DNA from: Paraburkholderia panacisoli
GTDB lineage: Bacteria; Pseudomonadota; Gammaproteobacteria; Burkholderiales; Burkholderiaceae
Length of the DNA: 64,000 bases
Reading direction: 5' to 3'
Assembly: GCF_008369935.1 (NCBI RefSeq)
Contig: NZ_VTUZ01000004.1
Span: forward strand, 62,001 to 126,000
Numbering within the stretch: position 1 is the stretch's first letter; every line of letters begins with the position of its first letter. The notes beneath the pieces are model-generated. The model saw nothing but the letters and a program-made list of their open reading frames with translations, did not search any database and was not told the DNA's origin. Made by a program: the position numbers and the translations under genes. Positions 33,933 to 42,116 of this stretch are shown piece after piece.

Positions 33933-34685
33933 ATGACGGAAGCCTTCGATCCTGACGGCGTCGAGCAATTGGTCTTCGTAGTAGGCGAGCGTCACGAGAC
34001 GCTGGACGAACCGTGGCGGGCCTATCACCGCGCACGGCTGATTCACGTGAGCGAGGGCGTGCTGACCGTGCGCACCGAGACCGGACGATGGGTCGTGCCG
34101 CCCGGCCACGCGGTGTGGATCGTGCCGAACCTGCTGCATTGCCTGTGCGCCACGCGTGCCGTGCAGCTGTATTCGTTGTATGCGTCGGCGGACGCCGCGC
34201 CGCTGCTCGCGCAAAGCGGCGCGCTCGTGCCCGACGCGCTCGTGCAGGCCTTGCTGGGCGCTGCCGCCGATCTGCCGCGCGACCAACCATTCGACGAGCC
34301 CGCCAACCGGCTGCTGCAAGTGCTGCTGGATCGCCTGCCGGGCTTGCGCGCCGCGCCGCTGGGTCTGAACTGGCCAGTCGATCCGCGGATCCAGCGGATC
34401 GCCGACGCGCTGAGCGCGAATCCGGCACAGGCCGCGGTACTCGAAGACCTCGCCGCGGCCGCGGGTGTCACGGCTCGCACAGCGGCGCGTCTGTTCGTCA
34501 GGGAAACCGGGCAGACCTTCGGCCAGTGGCGCCAGCAATTGCGGCTGCTGGCCGCGCTCGAACATCTGGGCGCGGGCGCGAGTGTCACGCAGGTCGCGCT
34601 CGAAGTCGGCTACAACGACGTGTCGTCGTTCATCGCGGTGTTCCGCGACGCGTTCGGCGATACGCCCGCGCGCTATTTCCGCTGA
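33933..34685 (+). CDS. AraC-family transcriptional regulator
   Basis: About 250 residues from ATG 33933. The N-terminal cupin-like sensor (RLIHVSEGVLTVRTETGRWV, VPPGHAVWIVPNLLHCL) resembles regulators of efflux or aldehyde stress with a short cupin arm. The C-terminal pair of helix-turn-helices covers about 155-250 (LEDLAAAAGVTARTAARLFV, RETGQTFGQWRQQLRLLAAL, VALEVGYNDVSSFIAVFRDA). An in-frame GTG at 33885 would add 16 residues; neither has a strong ribosome binding site. Convergent with the DHA2 gene at 34795, which could be its target by proximity only. Confidence 0.92.
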   Translation: MTEAFDPDGVEQLVFVVGERHETLDEPWRAYHRARLIHVSEGVLTVRTETGRWVVPPGHAVWIVPNLLHCLCATRAVQLYSLYASADAAPLLAQSGALVPDALVQALLGAAADLPRDQPFDEPANRLLQVLLDRLPGLRAAPLGLNWPVDPRIQRIADALSANPAQAAVLEDLAAAAGVTARTAARLFVRETGQTFGQWRQQLRLLAALEHLGAGASVTQVALEVGYNDVSSFIAVFRDAFGDTPARYFR

Positions 34686-34794
34686 CGCGGCGCGGCTGTC
34701 GCCGCGCTGTCATGCGAAAGAATCAGCCAGCGCGAGTTCGCGCAAAGACGGCAGCCAGAACCGCTAGCGAAAGCGAAAAGGCAAAGCCCCTCGC

Positions 34795-36372
34795 TCAATG
34801 CGCGCCCGCCGCATCGGGACCACCGCCGCCTTTAGCCGGCCGCGTAATCCAGATCAACGGAATGATCAGAATGAAGATGATCGCCGACACGAAGAAGATA
34901 TCGTTCAGGCCCATCATCGCGGCCTGACTGTTCACGGTGAAATCGAACAGCGCGTGCGCCGACTGCGTATTCAGATGCAGCAGCGTCTGGGTCGTGTCGA
35001 TCTGCTGGGCGAACACGGGATTGTTGACCGTGGCCTGTTCGGTGAGCCTCGCGTGATGGAGCACGGTGCGGTTGTTCCATTCGTTGCCCGCGATCGACGT
35101 GCCCACCGCACCGCAAAACACGCGCACGAAATTCGACAGGCCCGCCGCCGCCGGAATCCTGTTCGGCGGCTGGCCCGACAGGATGATCGCGGTCAGCGGC
35201 ACGAAGAACATCGCCATCGGAATGCCTTGCAGCAGGGTGGGCATCACCAGATGCCACGTGTCGATTTCGATCACGTACTTCGAACGCATGTAGAACACGA
35301 TCGCGAAGCCGATGAACGCGAGCGTCGCGATCACGCGCGCATCCGAACGCGGCAGCACGCGACCCATCACCGGCGCGAGTATCACCGCGAACACGCCGAG
35401 CGGCGCGGTCACGAGGCCGGCATCCACGGAGCGGTAATTCAAGTATTCCTGCATCCATTGCGGCAGCAACACGAGATTGCCGAAGAACACGCCATACGCG
35501 ACCGAAATCGCAATCGTGCCGCCGAGAAAGTTGCGCTGCTGGAATAGCCGCAAATCGACGATCGGATTCTCTTCGGTCAGCTCCCAGACCAGAAAGAACG
35601 CGAAGCTGATCAGCGCCGTGATGCCGAGCCCCACGATCACCGGCGACTGGAACCAGTCGAGGTCTTTGCCCTTGTCCAGCATGATCTGCAGCGACGCGAC
35701 CCACGCAATCAAAAGGCCGAGCCCGATGACGTCGATGGGCGGCTTGCGGGTCGGCGACTCGCGGGTGCGATAGATCATCCACGTGACGGCGGCCGCGAAC
35801 AGGCCGACCGGAATGTTGATGTAGAAGATCCACGACCAGCTATAGCTATCCGTGATCCAGCCGCCGAGCGCCGGGCCCGCGATCGGACCGACAGTCGCGG
35901 TCATCGCCCAGAGTGCGAGCGCGGTCGAGGATTTCTCCTTCGGATACGAGCCGAGCAGGATGGCTTGCGACAGCGGAATCAGCGGGCCGGCCACCGCGCC
36001 CTGGAAAATCCGCGCGAGCAGCAGGATCGGCAGCGTCGGCGCAATGCCGCACAGCCACGAAGCCAGCACGAAACTCAGGATCGCGCCGACGAACAGCTTC
36101 ACCTGGCCGATGCGCTGCGTGAGCCAGCCGGTCAGCGGAATCGCCACCGCATTGGCGGCGGCGAATACGGTGATGACCCACGTGCCTTCATCGACCGAGA
36201 CGCCGAGGTTGCCTGAGATGGTCGGAATCGCGACGTTCGCGATCGACGTGTCGAGCACGTTCATGAAGGTGGCGAGCGCGACGGCGATGGTCGCCAGAAC
36301 CAGTCTGCCGCCTTCGAGCGGCGGCGGTGGCGCGGGCGGCGCGGAAGCGGGCGCGGCGGTGGGCTGGCTCAA
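34795..36372 (-). CDS. DHA2-family multidrug efflux MFS transporter (EmrB-like)
   Basis: 525 residues, 14 expected helices. DHA2/EmrB landmarks: ATFMNVLDTSIANVAIPTIS, GLYS-like GWLTQRIGQVKLFVGAILSF, IFQGAVAGPLIPLSQAILLG and GPIAGPALGGWITDSYSWSW. The N-terminal ~22 residues are Pro/Ala-rich. EmrB normally works with an EmrA membrane-fusion protein and an outer-membrane channel, but neither lies next to it here. The gap to the divergent esterase gene is 239 bp. Confidence 0.94.
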   Translation of the reverse strand: MSQPTAAPASAPPAPPPPLEGGRLVLATIAVALATFMNVLDTSIANVAIPTISGNLGVSVDEGTWVITVFAAANAVAIPLTGWLTQRIGQVKLFVGAILSFVLASWLCGIAPTLPILLLARIFQGAVAGPLIPLSQAILLGSYPKEKSSTALALWAMTATVGPIAGPALGGWITDSYSWSWIFYINIPVGLFAAAVTWMIYRTRESPTRKPPIDVIGLGLLIAWVASLQIMLDKGKDLDWFQSPVIVGLGITALISFAFFLVWELTEENPIVDLRLFQQRNFLGGTIAISVAYGVFFGNLVLLPQWMQEYLNYRSVDAGLVTAPLGVFAVILAPVMGRVLPRSDARVIATLAFIGFAIVFYMRSKYVIEIDTWHLVMPTLLQGIPMAMFFVPLTAIILSGQPPNRIPAAAGLSNFVRVFCGAVGTSIAGNEWNNRTVLHHARLTEQATVNNPVFAQQIDTTQTLLHLNTQSAHALFDFTVNSQAAMMGLNDIFFVSAIIFILIIPLIWITRPAKGGGGPDAAGAH

Positions 36373-36611
36373 TCGGCTCTCCGGATGGGATGCTGCGGAC
36401 GTGCTGGACGGTTGACGGTTGGGCTAACGGTTGTGCAATTTAGCGCGGGACAGCGGGCCCGTCGAATGCTCGCAAAAGCATACCTGCATTCGGATTTTGA
36501 CGTCGCGGGCCGATGCAGTCTGGCCGGCGCGATCGAGGCGGCCAGCGTATGCTCGCGGCTGGGGTGCGGTACCACGAACCACGAATCAACACAGAAAGAG
36601 AGGAAACCGAG

Positions 36612-37271
36612 ATGGCCTGGGAGCAATTCGAACACGGCTGGCGGCGCGCGCCAAATAGCGCGCCGGCAAAAGGACTCGTCGTGCTGATGCACGGCGTCGG
36701 CAGCAATGCGCGCGATCTGATGCCGCTCGCCGACATCTGGAGCGAAAGTCTGCCTGATGTGGCGTTCACGTCGCTCGACGGCACGGAGGCGTTCGACGGC
36801 GGTTTCGGCGGCCGTCAGTGGTTCAGCCTGCGCGACGTCACCGAGGGCAATCGCGAGGCGCGCGTGGCCGCTGCGTATCCGGCGCTGCGCCGCATGCTCG
36901 ACGCTGAACTCGCGCATTGGCAGGTGGCTTTCGGCCGGCTTGCGCTCGTCGGCTTTTCGCAAGGTTCGATCATGGCGATGCATCACGTGGCGACCAGCGC
37001 GGAAGGCGCGGCCGGCGTCGTCGCGTATTCGGGGCGGCTCGCGTCGGCGATCGTCGCGCAGAACGGCACGCCGCTCACGCTGATCCACGGCGAGGATGAC
37101 GAAGTCATTCCGGTGCGCGAGCTGGAATATGCCGCCGACGCATTCAGCAACGCGGGCTACAGCATCGACGCATACGCGCTGCCGGGCATCGGCCATACGA
37201 TCAATGCCGACGGCGTCGAACTCGGCCGGCAGGCGCTCACGCGTACGCTGGGCGCACTGTCGCGCGGCTGA
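36612..37271 (+). CDS. Alpha/beta hydrolase, phospholipase/carboxylesterase (YpfH-like)
   Basis: 219 residues from ATG 36612 with GAGG upstream. It starts MAWEQFEHGWRRAPNSAPAK and has the oxyanion strand LVVLMHGVGSNARDLMPLAD. The nucleophile serine is in LALVGFSQGSIMAMHH, the acid in LIHGEDDEVIPVRELEYA and the histidine in LPGIGHTINADGVELG, so the Ser-Asp-His triad is complete. Family members are cytosolic short-chain esterases or thioesterases. An in-frame start 99 bases upstream would add an unlikely Arg/Ala-rich tail. Confidence 0.93.
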   Translation: MAWEQFEHGWRRAPNSAPAKGLVVLMHGVGSNARDLMPLADIWSESLPDVAFTSLDGTEAFDGGFGGRQWFSLRDVTEGNREARVAAAYPALRRMLDAELAHWQVAFGRLALVGFSQGSIMAMHHVATSAEGAAGVVAYSGRLASAIVAQNGTPLTLIHGEDDEVIPVRELEYAADAFSNAGYSIDAYALPGIGHTINADGVELGRQALTRTLGALSRG

Positions 37272-37458
37272 CACGGCCCCGATTGAAAGTGGTGTTAAAG
37301 GTTCTGATCTGCTTGCCGTTAATAGGGCAATAGCTTGAAAATCACCCCCGCCGCGCGGACCGCGCAGCGCCCAGCAGGGCGTATGGGCGGCTCGGAGTTC
37401 CGGGGGCGCATTTTCAGACTGCCCGCGTGGGCGGATAACGAGACATCAGAGCCTTCAT

Positions 37459-38511
37459 ATGGCCAGACCGACGCCGTATTACCCGCTTTTCGAGCGACTA
37501 TTCCGTCATTCCGTGACGGTGGACCTGGGCACGGCCAATACCCTGATCTATACCAACGACGGCGGCATCGTGCTGAACCAGCCGTCCGTCGTGTGCTTTC
37601 AGAAAGAGGCGGCGACCGGACCCAAGCGGGTCGCGGCAGTGGGCGCCGAAGCGCGTCAGTTGCTGGGCCGCGTGCCGCGCAATCTCGAAGCGGTGCGGCC
37701 GATGCGCCACGGCGTGATCGCCAACTTTTCCGCCGCCGAGCACATGATCCGGCAATTCGTCGATATGGCGCGCCCGCGCTCGCTGTTCAGCCGGCGCGCC
37801 GCGTTCACGCTGTGCGTGCCGGCCGGGGCGACCCAGGTCGAGCGGCGCGCGATCAAGGAAGCGGCCGAGGCGGCCGGCGCGTGGAAGGTCAGCCTGATCG
37901 GCGAATCGCTGGCGTCGGCGCTCGGCGCGGGCTTGCCGGTGGCCGAGGCGACCGGGTCGATGGTGGTCGACATCGGCGGCGGCACCACCGAAGTCGGCGT
38001 GATCGCGCTGGGCGGCACCGCCTATAGCGGCTCGATTCGGGTGGGCGGCGACAACTTCGACGCGGCGATCGTGAGCTATGTGCGCAATCTGTACGGCGTG
38101 CTGCTCGGCGAGCAGACCGCCGAGCACGTGAAGAAGAGCATCGGTTCGGCGCTGCGCAACGTGCCGCTCGAACACATGAACGCGACCGGCCGCAGCGCCG
38201 ACGACGGTTTGCCGCGCACGGTCCAGTTGAGCAACCACGATATCGCCGAGGCGATCGAAGGGCCGCTGCTTCAGGTGATCGGCGCGGTCAAGCGCGGGCT
38301 TGAAATGGCGCCCGCCGAGCTGGTGACCGATATCGCGGACAACGGCATCGTGCTGACGGGCGGCGGCGCGCTGCTCGGCAATCTCGAGCGCCGCCTGACC
38401 AATGAGATCGGCCTCAAAGTGCGGGTCGCCGACGAACCGCTGACCTGCGCGGTGCGGGGCGCGGGCGTGGCGGCGGCTGCGGGTTGGGCCGATGAGGCTG
38501 GGTACGAGTGA
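37459..38511 (+). CDS. MreB/Mbl-family actin-like protein, stand-alone
   Basis: 350 residues. The actin-fold nucleotide motifs are VTVDLGTANTLIYTNDGGIV (phosphate 1), MVVDIGGGTTEVGVIALGGT (phosphate 2) and NGIVLTGGGALLGNLERRL (adenosine). Length is that of MreB, which forms membrane filaments guiding cell-wall synthesis. The N-terminus (MARPTPYYPLFERLFRHSVT) diverges from canonical proteobacterial MreB, and no mreC, mreD, mrdA or rodA follows. It is therefore likely a second, divergent paralogue. A divergent true MreB cannot be excluded without the rest of the genome. Confidence 0.93.
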   Translation: MARPTPYYPLFERLFRHSVTVDLGTANTLIYTNDGGIVLNQPSVVCFQKEAATGPKRVAAVGAEARQLLGRVPRNLEAVRPMRHGVIANFSAAEHMIRQFVDMARPRSLFSRRAAFTLCVPAGATQVERRAIKEAAEAAGAWKVSLIGESLASALGAGLPVAEATGSMVVDIGGGTTEVGVIALGGTAYSGSIRVGGDNFDAAIVSYVRNLYGVLLGEQTAEHVKKSIGSALRNVPLEHMNATGRSADDGLPRTVQLSNHDIAEAIEGPLLQVIGAVKRGLEMAPAELVTDIADNGIVLTGGGALLGNLERRLTNEIGLKVRVADEPLTCAVRGAGVAAAAGWADEAGYE

Positions 38512-38804
38512 GTGTCGGCGGATACTGCCGGTGATGGCTGCGGGCGGGTCGGGCGCGAGAGTCCGCGTTTTGACCGGCATCACAGCTGGACAGGTGCAAA
38601 CGGTAGCGCCATCGCTGTAGTCTGACACCGCGACCAGGGCGCCGGACGCGCCGTCGCACACTTTTAGCGGCTATGTGAGAATACGCATCACGTTCGAAAC
38701 TCAAGGACGTGTGCACGTTTTTCTTTGGTTGCTTTCCCCAACTCCGTTTCTCGCGCAGGCGCCCCACGAACGTCGCGTGCCGCCGCGCTGTCTACGAACC
38801 ACTC

Positions 38805-39659
38805 GTGAATCAATCTGCTTCCGCTTCATCCCCGTCATTCATCGAACTGCAAAGCGGTCTGCGCATGCCCTATGTGGAAGCCGGCGAAGGCGAATTGCTG
38901 CTGTTCGTGCATGGCTCGCTATGCGATTACCGCTATTGGCAACCGCAACTCGCCGGGCTTTCGAAGCAGTATCGCTGTGTGGCGGTGAGCCTCACGCACT
39001 ACTGGCCGGCGGCCGCTGAGCAGCCCGGCCATCCGTTCAGCTGGAGCCGGCATGCCGACGAAGTCGCGGAGTTCATCGACCGCTTTGGCGCGCGGCCCGC
39101 GCATGTGGTCGGGCATTCGCGCGGCGGCAGCGTGACGTTTCAATTCGCGCGGCGCCATCCCGAGCGGGTGCGTACGTTGACGCTCGCCGACCCGGGCGGC
39201 CAGTTGCAGATTGCCGGGCAGCCCGCCGCGCGCTTGCCGGGGACGGTCAACGTGCTGCGCGCGAAAGCCGCACAACTGATCGAGGCGGGCGACGTGGAAG
39301 GCGGCCTGCGACTGTTCGTCGATTCGGTCAGCCGGCCCGGCTTTTGGGCCATGAGCACGCCGGGCTTTCGCAGGATGGCGACCGATAACGCGCACACACT
39401 CGCGCTGCAACTGCAGGATCCGCTGCCGGCGTACGTGCCCGACGAAGTGGCCGAAGTGCGCTGCCCCGTGTTGCTGATCGACGGCGAGAAGAGTCCTGAC
39501 ATGTTCCGGCGCACTGCGACCGCGCTGCAGGAGTGGCTGCCCGATGCGCGCCGCGAGACGGTGCGCGGCGCGTCGCACGGAATGAACCTCGCGCATCCGG
39601 GCGCGTTCAATCGCTACGTCGACGGCTTCATTCAGGCGGTGAATGCGCGCGAGGCGTGA
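38805..39659 (+). CDS. Alpha/beta-fold hydrolase
   Basis: 284 residues from GTG 38805; an upstream in-frame ATG at 38709 would add an unlikely Cys/Phe/Arg-rich tail. The oxyanion motif is LLLFVHGSLCDYRYWQPQLA. The nucleophile elbow is AHVVGHSRGGSVTFQFARRH, the acid lies in VLLIDGEKSPDMFRRTATAL and the histidine in GASHGMNLAHPG. It resembles haloperoxidase/hydrolase-like esterases; the substrate is unknown. No obvious functional partner among its neighbours. The ribosome binding site is weak. Confidence 0.9.
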   Translation: MNQSASASSPSFIELQSGLRMPYVEAGEGELLLFVHGSLCDYRYWQPQLAGLSKQYRCVAVSLTHYWPAAAEQPGHPFSWSRHADEVAEFIDRFGARPAHVVGHSRGGSVTFQFARRHPERVRTLTLADPGGQLQIAGQPAARLPGTVNVLRAKAAQLIEAGDVEGGLRLFVDSVSRPGFWAMSTPGFRRMATDNAHTLALQLQDPLPAYVPDEVAEVRCPVLLIDGEKSPDMFRRTATALQEWLPDARRETVRGASHGMNLAHPGAFNRYVDGFIQAVNAREA

Positions 39660-39676
39660 GATCAGCGCGTCGTGAC

Positions 39677-40078
39677 TCAACCCTTGCGATGCGCGTCCTT
39701 GTCGAGCGCATGTTCCGCCGCTTCGCCGACGAGCCCGTGATAGTACAGATGCACGCCGATCGCAAGCGAGTCGTTGCGAATTTCGTGGAAGGCTTTCCAC
39801 GCCTTCACGGGGTCCTTGAACAGCAGATAGTGCGCTTCCTGAGCGATCAGGTCCGCCACTTGATGCAGGCCGTGGCCGTGCAGCACGTCCACGAGCGTAT
39901 CGAGACTGCGATGCGTGCGCGCGTCGGTGCGCGGATAAAGCATGTGCAGCACCGCCACGTCCTGCGTCCTCAGCGCGGCTGACAACGCAACCACGATGTC
40001 CTGGTGATTCAGCGCGCTGACAACTTTGTCATCCGCGTGCACGTGATCCGGAAATAGCGTTTCGAGAGAGGCGTTCAT
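39677..40078 (-). CDS. Hypothetical His-rich helical protein (133 aa)
   Basis: 133 residues from ATG 40078, with AGGAAGGA upstream. The sequence is helical with regularly spaced histidines (FPDHVHADDKVVSALNHQDI, VDVLHGHGLHQVADLIAQEA, ending DKDAHRKG). No membrane segment or signal. I do not recognise the family; the histidine spacing could suit metal binding. It stands alone. A strong terminator lies only 28-56 bp upstream of the start on the same strand, suggesting attenuation or a separate short RNA. Confidence 0.72.
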   Translation of the reverse strand: MNASLETLFPDHVHADDKVVSALNHQDIVVALSAALRTQDVAVLHMLYPRTDARTHRSLDTLVDVLHGHGLHQVADLIAQEAHYLLFKDPVKAWKAFHEIRNDSLAIGVHLYYHGLVGEAAEHALDKDAHRKG

Positions 40079-40106
40079 CGGGTCCTTCCTGTTCTTCTGG
40101 CTGATT

Positions 40107-40134
40107 AAAAAGGCCCGCCGTAGCGCGGCGGGCC
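40107..40134 (-). terminator. Rho-independent terminator just upstream of the 133-aa gene
   Basis: Perfect 9-bp stem GGCCCGCCG/CGGCGGGCC (40112-40120 with 40126-40134), loop TAGCG, followed on the minus strand by a five-T run. It lies in the leader of the gene starting at 40078, only a few bases before its ribosome binding site. Confidence 0.8.
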
Positions 40135-40538
40135 AAATACAGCGATGTGTTAGCAGGGAAGCACAACACGAATTCAGTATCGCAGATGCGCTTCTCTTCG
40201 CGCAGTCCAGCCGCCGCAAAACATTGTTGCAACAAGTGTCCCAACTTTCATTTCGCTGGCAATGCGGTGAAACATGGCGAAGTCAAGCGCGCATCTTTCG
40301 CGCGGTGCATTGGCGCGTGCGGCAGGCAACCAGTGCCAATCAATGGCAACGAATGTTGCGCGAGCCGAGATGGATTGTTGCGGTCAATCGTCGCAATCAA
40401 CGACTCCATGGCCCGTAGAATGCGAAGCGGAGCCTGGCATGCCGCTGCGCTCATGACGAAACGACACGGCGCGATACGACGATATGACAATCAGGCATGC
40501 CGGCAAGTGTGCGACAGGAAAGTAAAAGGAACGTGTAG
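40135..40538. other. Intergenic region upstream of gltA
   Basis: About 400 bp with no gene recognised. It contains TTGTTGCAACAA (a 12-bp palindrome near 40225-40236), the leader of the minus-strand gene, and presumably the gltA promoter. Confidence 0.4.
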
Positions 40539-41837
40539 ATGAACTCGAAGACACACGCAACGCTGAGCTTCTCGGACAGCGATCAGACCGTTGAACTGCC
40601 CATCTATCAGGGCTCGCTCGGACCGGATGTGATCGACATTCGCAAGCTGTATGGACAGACCGGCAAGTTCACATACGACCCGGGCTTCATGTCGACGGCG
40701 GCATGCAATTCCGCCATCACGTATATCGACGGCGACAAGGGCGAGCTGCTGTATCGCGGTTATCCGATCGACAATCTGGCGCAGAACGCCGACTTCCTCG
40801 AAACCTGCTATCTGCTGCTCAGGGGCGAACTGCCGAACGCGCAGCAGAAGGAAGAGTTTGAGAACACCGTCACGCAGCACACGATGGTGCACGAGCAGAT
40901 GCATTTCTTCTTCCGCGGTTTCCGTCGCGACGCGCACCCGATGGCGATTCTGGTCGCCGCGGTCGGCGCGTTGTCCGCGTTCTATCACGACTCGCTCGAC
41001 ATCAGCAACGAACAGCACCGCGACGTCTCCGCGATCCGCATGATCGCGAAGCTGCCGACGCTGGTCGCGATGGCGTACAAGTACACCGTCGGCCAGCCGT
41101 TCGTTTATCCGAAGAACGACCTGTCGTACAGCGCGAACTTCATGCGCATGATGTTCGCCAACCCGGCGGAAGAGTACCAGGTCAACGACGTGCTGGTGCG
41201 CGCGCTCGACCGCATCCTGATCCTGCACGCGGACCACGAGCAGAACGCGTCGACCTCGACCGTGCGTCTCGCGGGGTCGTCGGGTGCGAATCCGTTTGCG
41301 TGTATCGCAGCGGGCATCGCGTGTCTGTGGGGCCCGGCGCACGGCGGCGCGAACGAAGCCGCGCTGAACATGCTGGAAGAAATCGGCTCGGTCGACAACA
41401 TCCCCGAATTCATCGCGAAGGTGAAGGACAAGAACTCGGGCGTGAAGCTGATGGGCTTTGGCCACCGTGTCTACAAGAACTACGATCCGCGCGCGAAGCT
41501 GATGCGCGAAACCTGCCACGAAGTGCTGGAAGAACTGGGCCTGCACGACGACCCGCTGTTCAAACTGGCAATGGCGCTGGAAAAGATTGCACTGGAAGAT
41601 GACTACTTCGTGTCGCGCAAGCTGTATCCGAACGTCGACTTTTACTCGGGCATCGTGCAGCGCGCATTGGGCATTCCGACCGCGATGTTCACGTGTATCT
41701 TCGCGATGGCGCGCACGGTCGGCTGGATTGCGCAGTGGAACGAAATGATTGCCGATCCTGAACAGAAGATCGGGCGTCCGCGTCAGCTGTTCGTAGGCGA
41801 GACGCAGCGCGTCGCTACGCCGGTGGCAAAGCGTTGA
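40539..41837 (+). CDS. gltA: Citrate synthase (type II), stand-alone
   Basis: 432 residues. Catalytic histidines lie in [20 protein letters not shown] and [29 protein letters not shown] with the catalytic Asp region completes the active site. It condenses acetyl-CoA with oxaloacetate at the entry to the TCA cycle. The ~30-residue N-terminal beta domain of Gram-negative NADH-sensitive hexameric enzymes is present. No sdh or other TCA gene lies beside it. It could be the main enzyme or an extra copy. A strong terminator follows 10 bp after the stop. Confidence 0.96.
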   Translation: MNSKTHATLSFSDSDQTVELPIYQGSLGPDVIDIRKLYGQTGKFTYDPGFMSTAACNSAITYIDGDKGELLYRGYPIDNLAQNADFLETCYLLLRGELPNAQQKEEFENTVTQHTMVHEQMHFFFRGFRRDAHPMAILVAAVGALSAFYHDSLDISNEQHRDVSAIRMIAKLPTLVAMAYKYTVGQPFVYPKNDLSYSANFMRMMFANPAEEYQVNDVLVRALDRILILHADHEQNASTSTVRLAGSSGANPFACIAAGIACLWGPAHGGANEAALNMLEEIGSVDNIPEFIAKVKDKNSGVKLMGFGHRVYKNYDPRAKLMRETCHEVLEELGLHDDPLFKLAMALEKIALEDDYFVSRKLYPNVDFYSGIVQRALGIPTAMFTCIFAMARTVGWIAQWNEMIADPEQKIGRPRQLFVGETQRVATPVAKR

Positions 41838-41846
41838 TGTGCCGAG

Positions 41847-41886
41847 ACCGTCGTGCAGCCTGTGGCTGCGCGACGGTTTTCTTTTT
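41847..41886 (+). terminator. Rho-independent terminator of gltA
   Basis: Long hairpin ACCGTCG-T-GCAGCC / GGCTGC-G-CGACGGT (41847-41877), followed by TTTTCTTTTT. Confidence 0.9.
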
Positions 41887-42116
41887 ACTGCAAACCAAAC
41901 CGGCCTTGCCGCGCCGCAAGACAAAACCCCTGCACGTCCTGTGCCACGGAAATCCACACAAAAACCTCGCAAAAAAACCGAAACTCCCCTGTGATAAGTT
42001 CGTCTGACGCGGACAGACCCTCTACAATCGGAAGCGACCGGCCAGTATCACGCGGCCACCGAAAGTGAAGCTGAACGCAAACTGTACGCGCAAGCGAACT
42101 CATAGGAGTGACCCTG

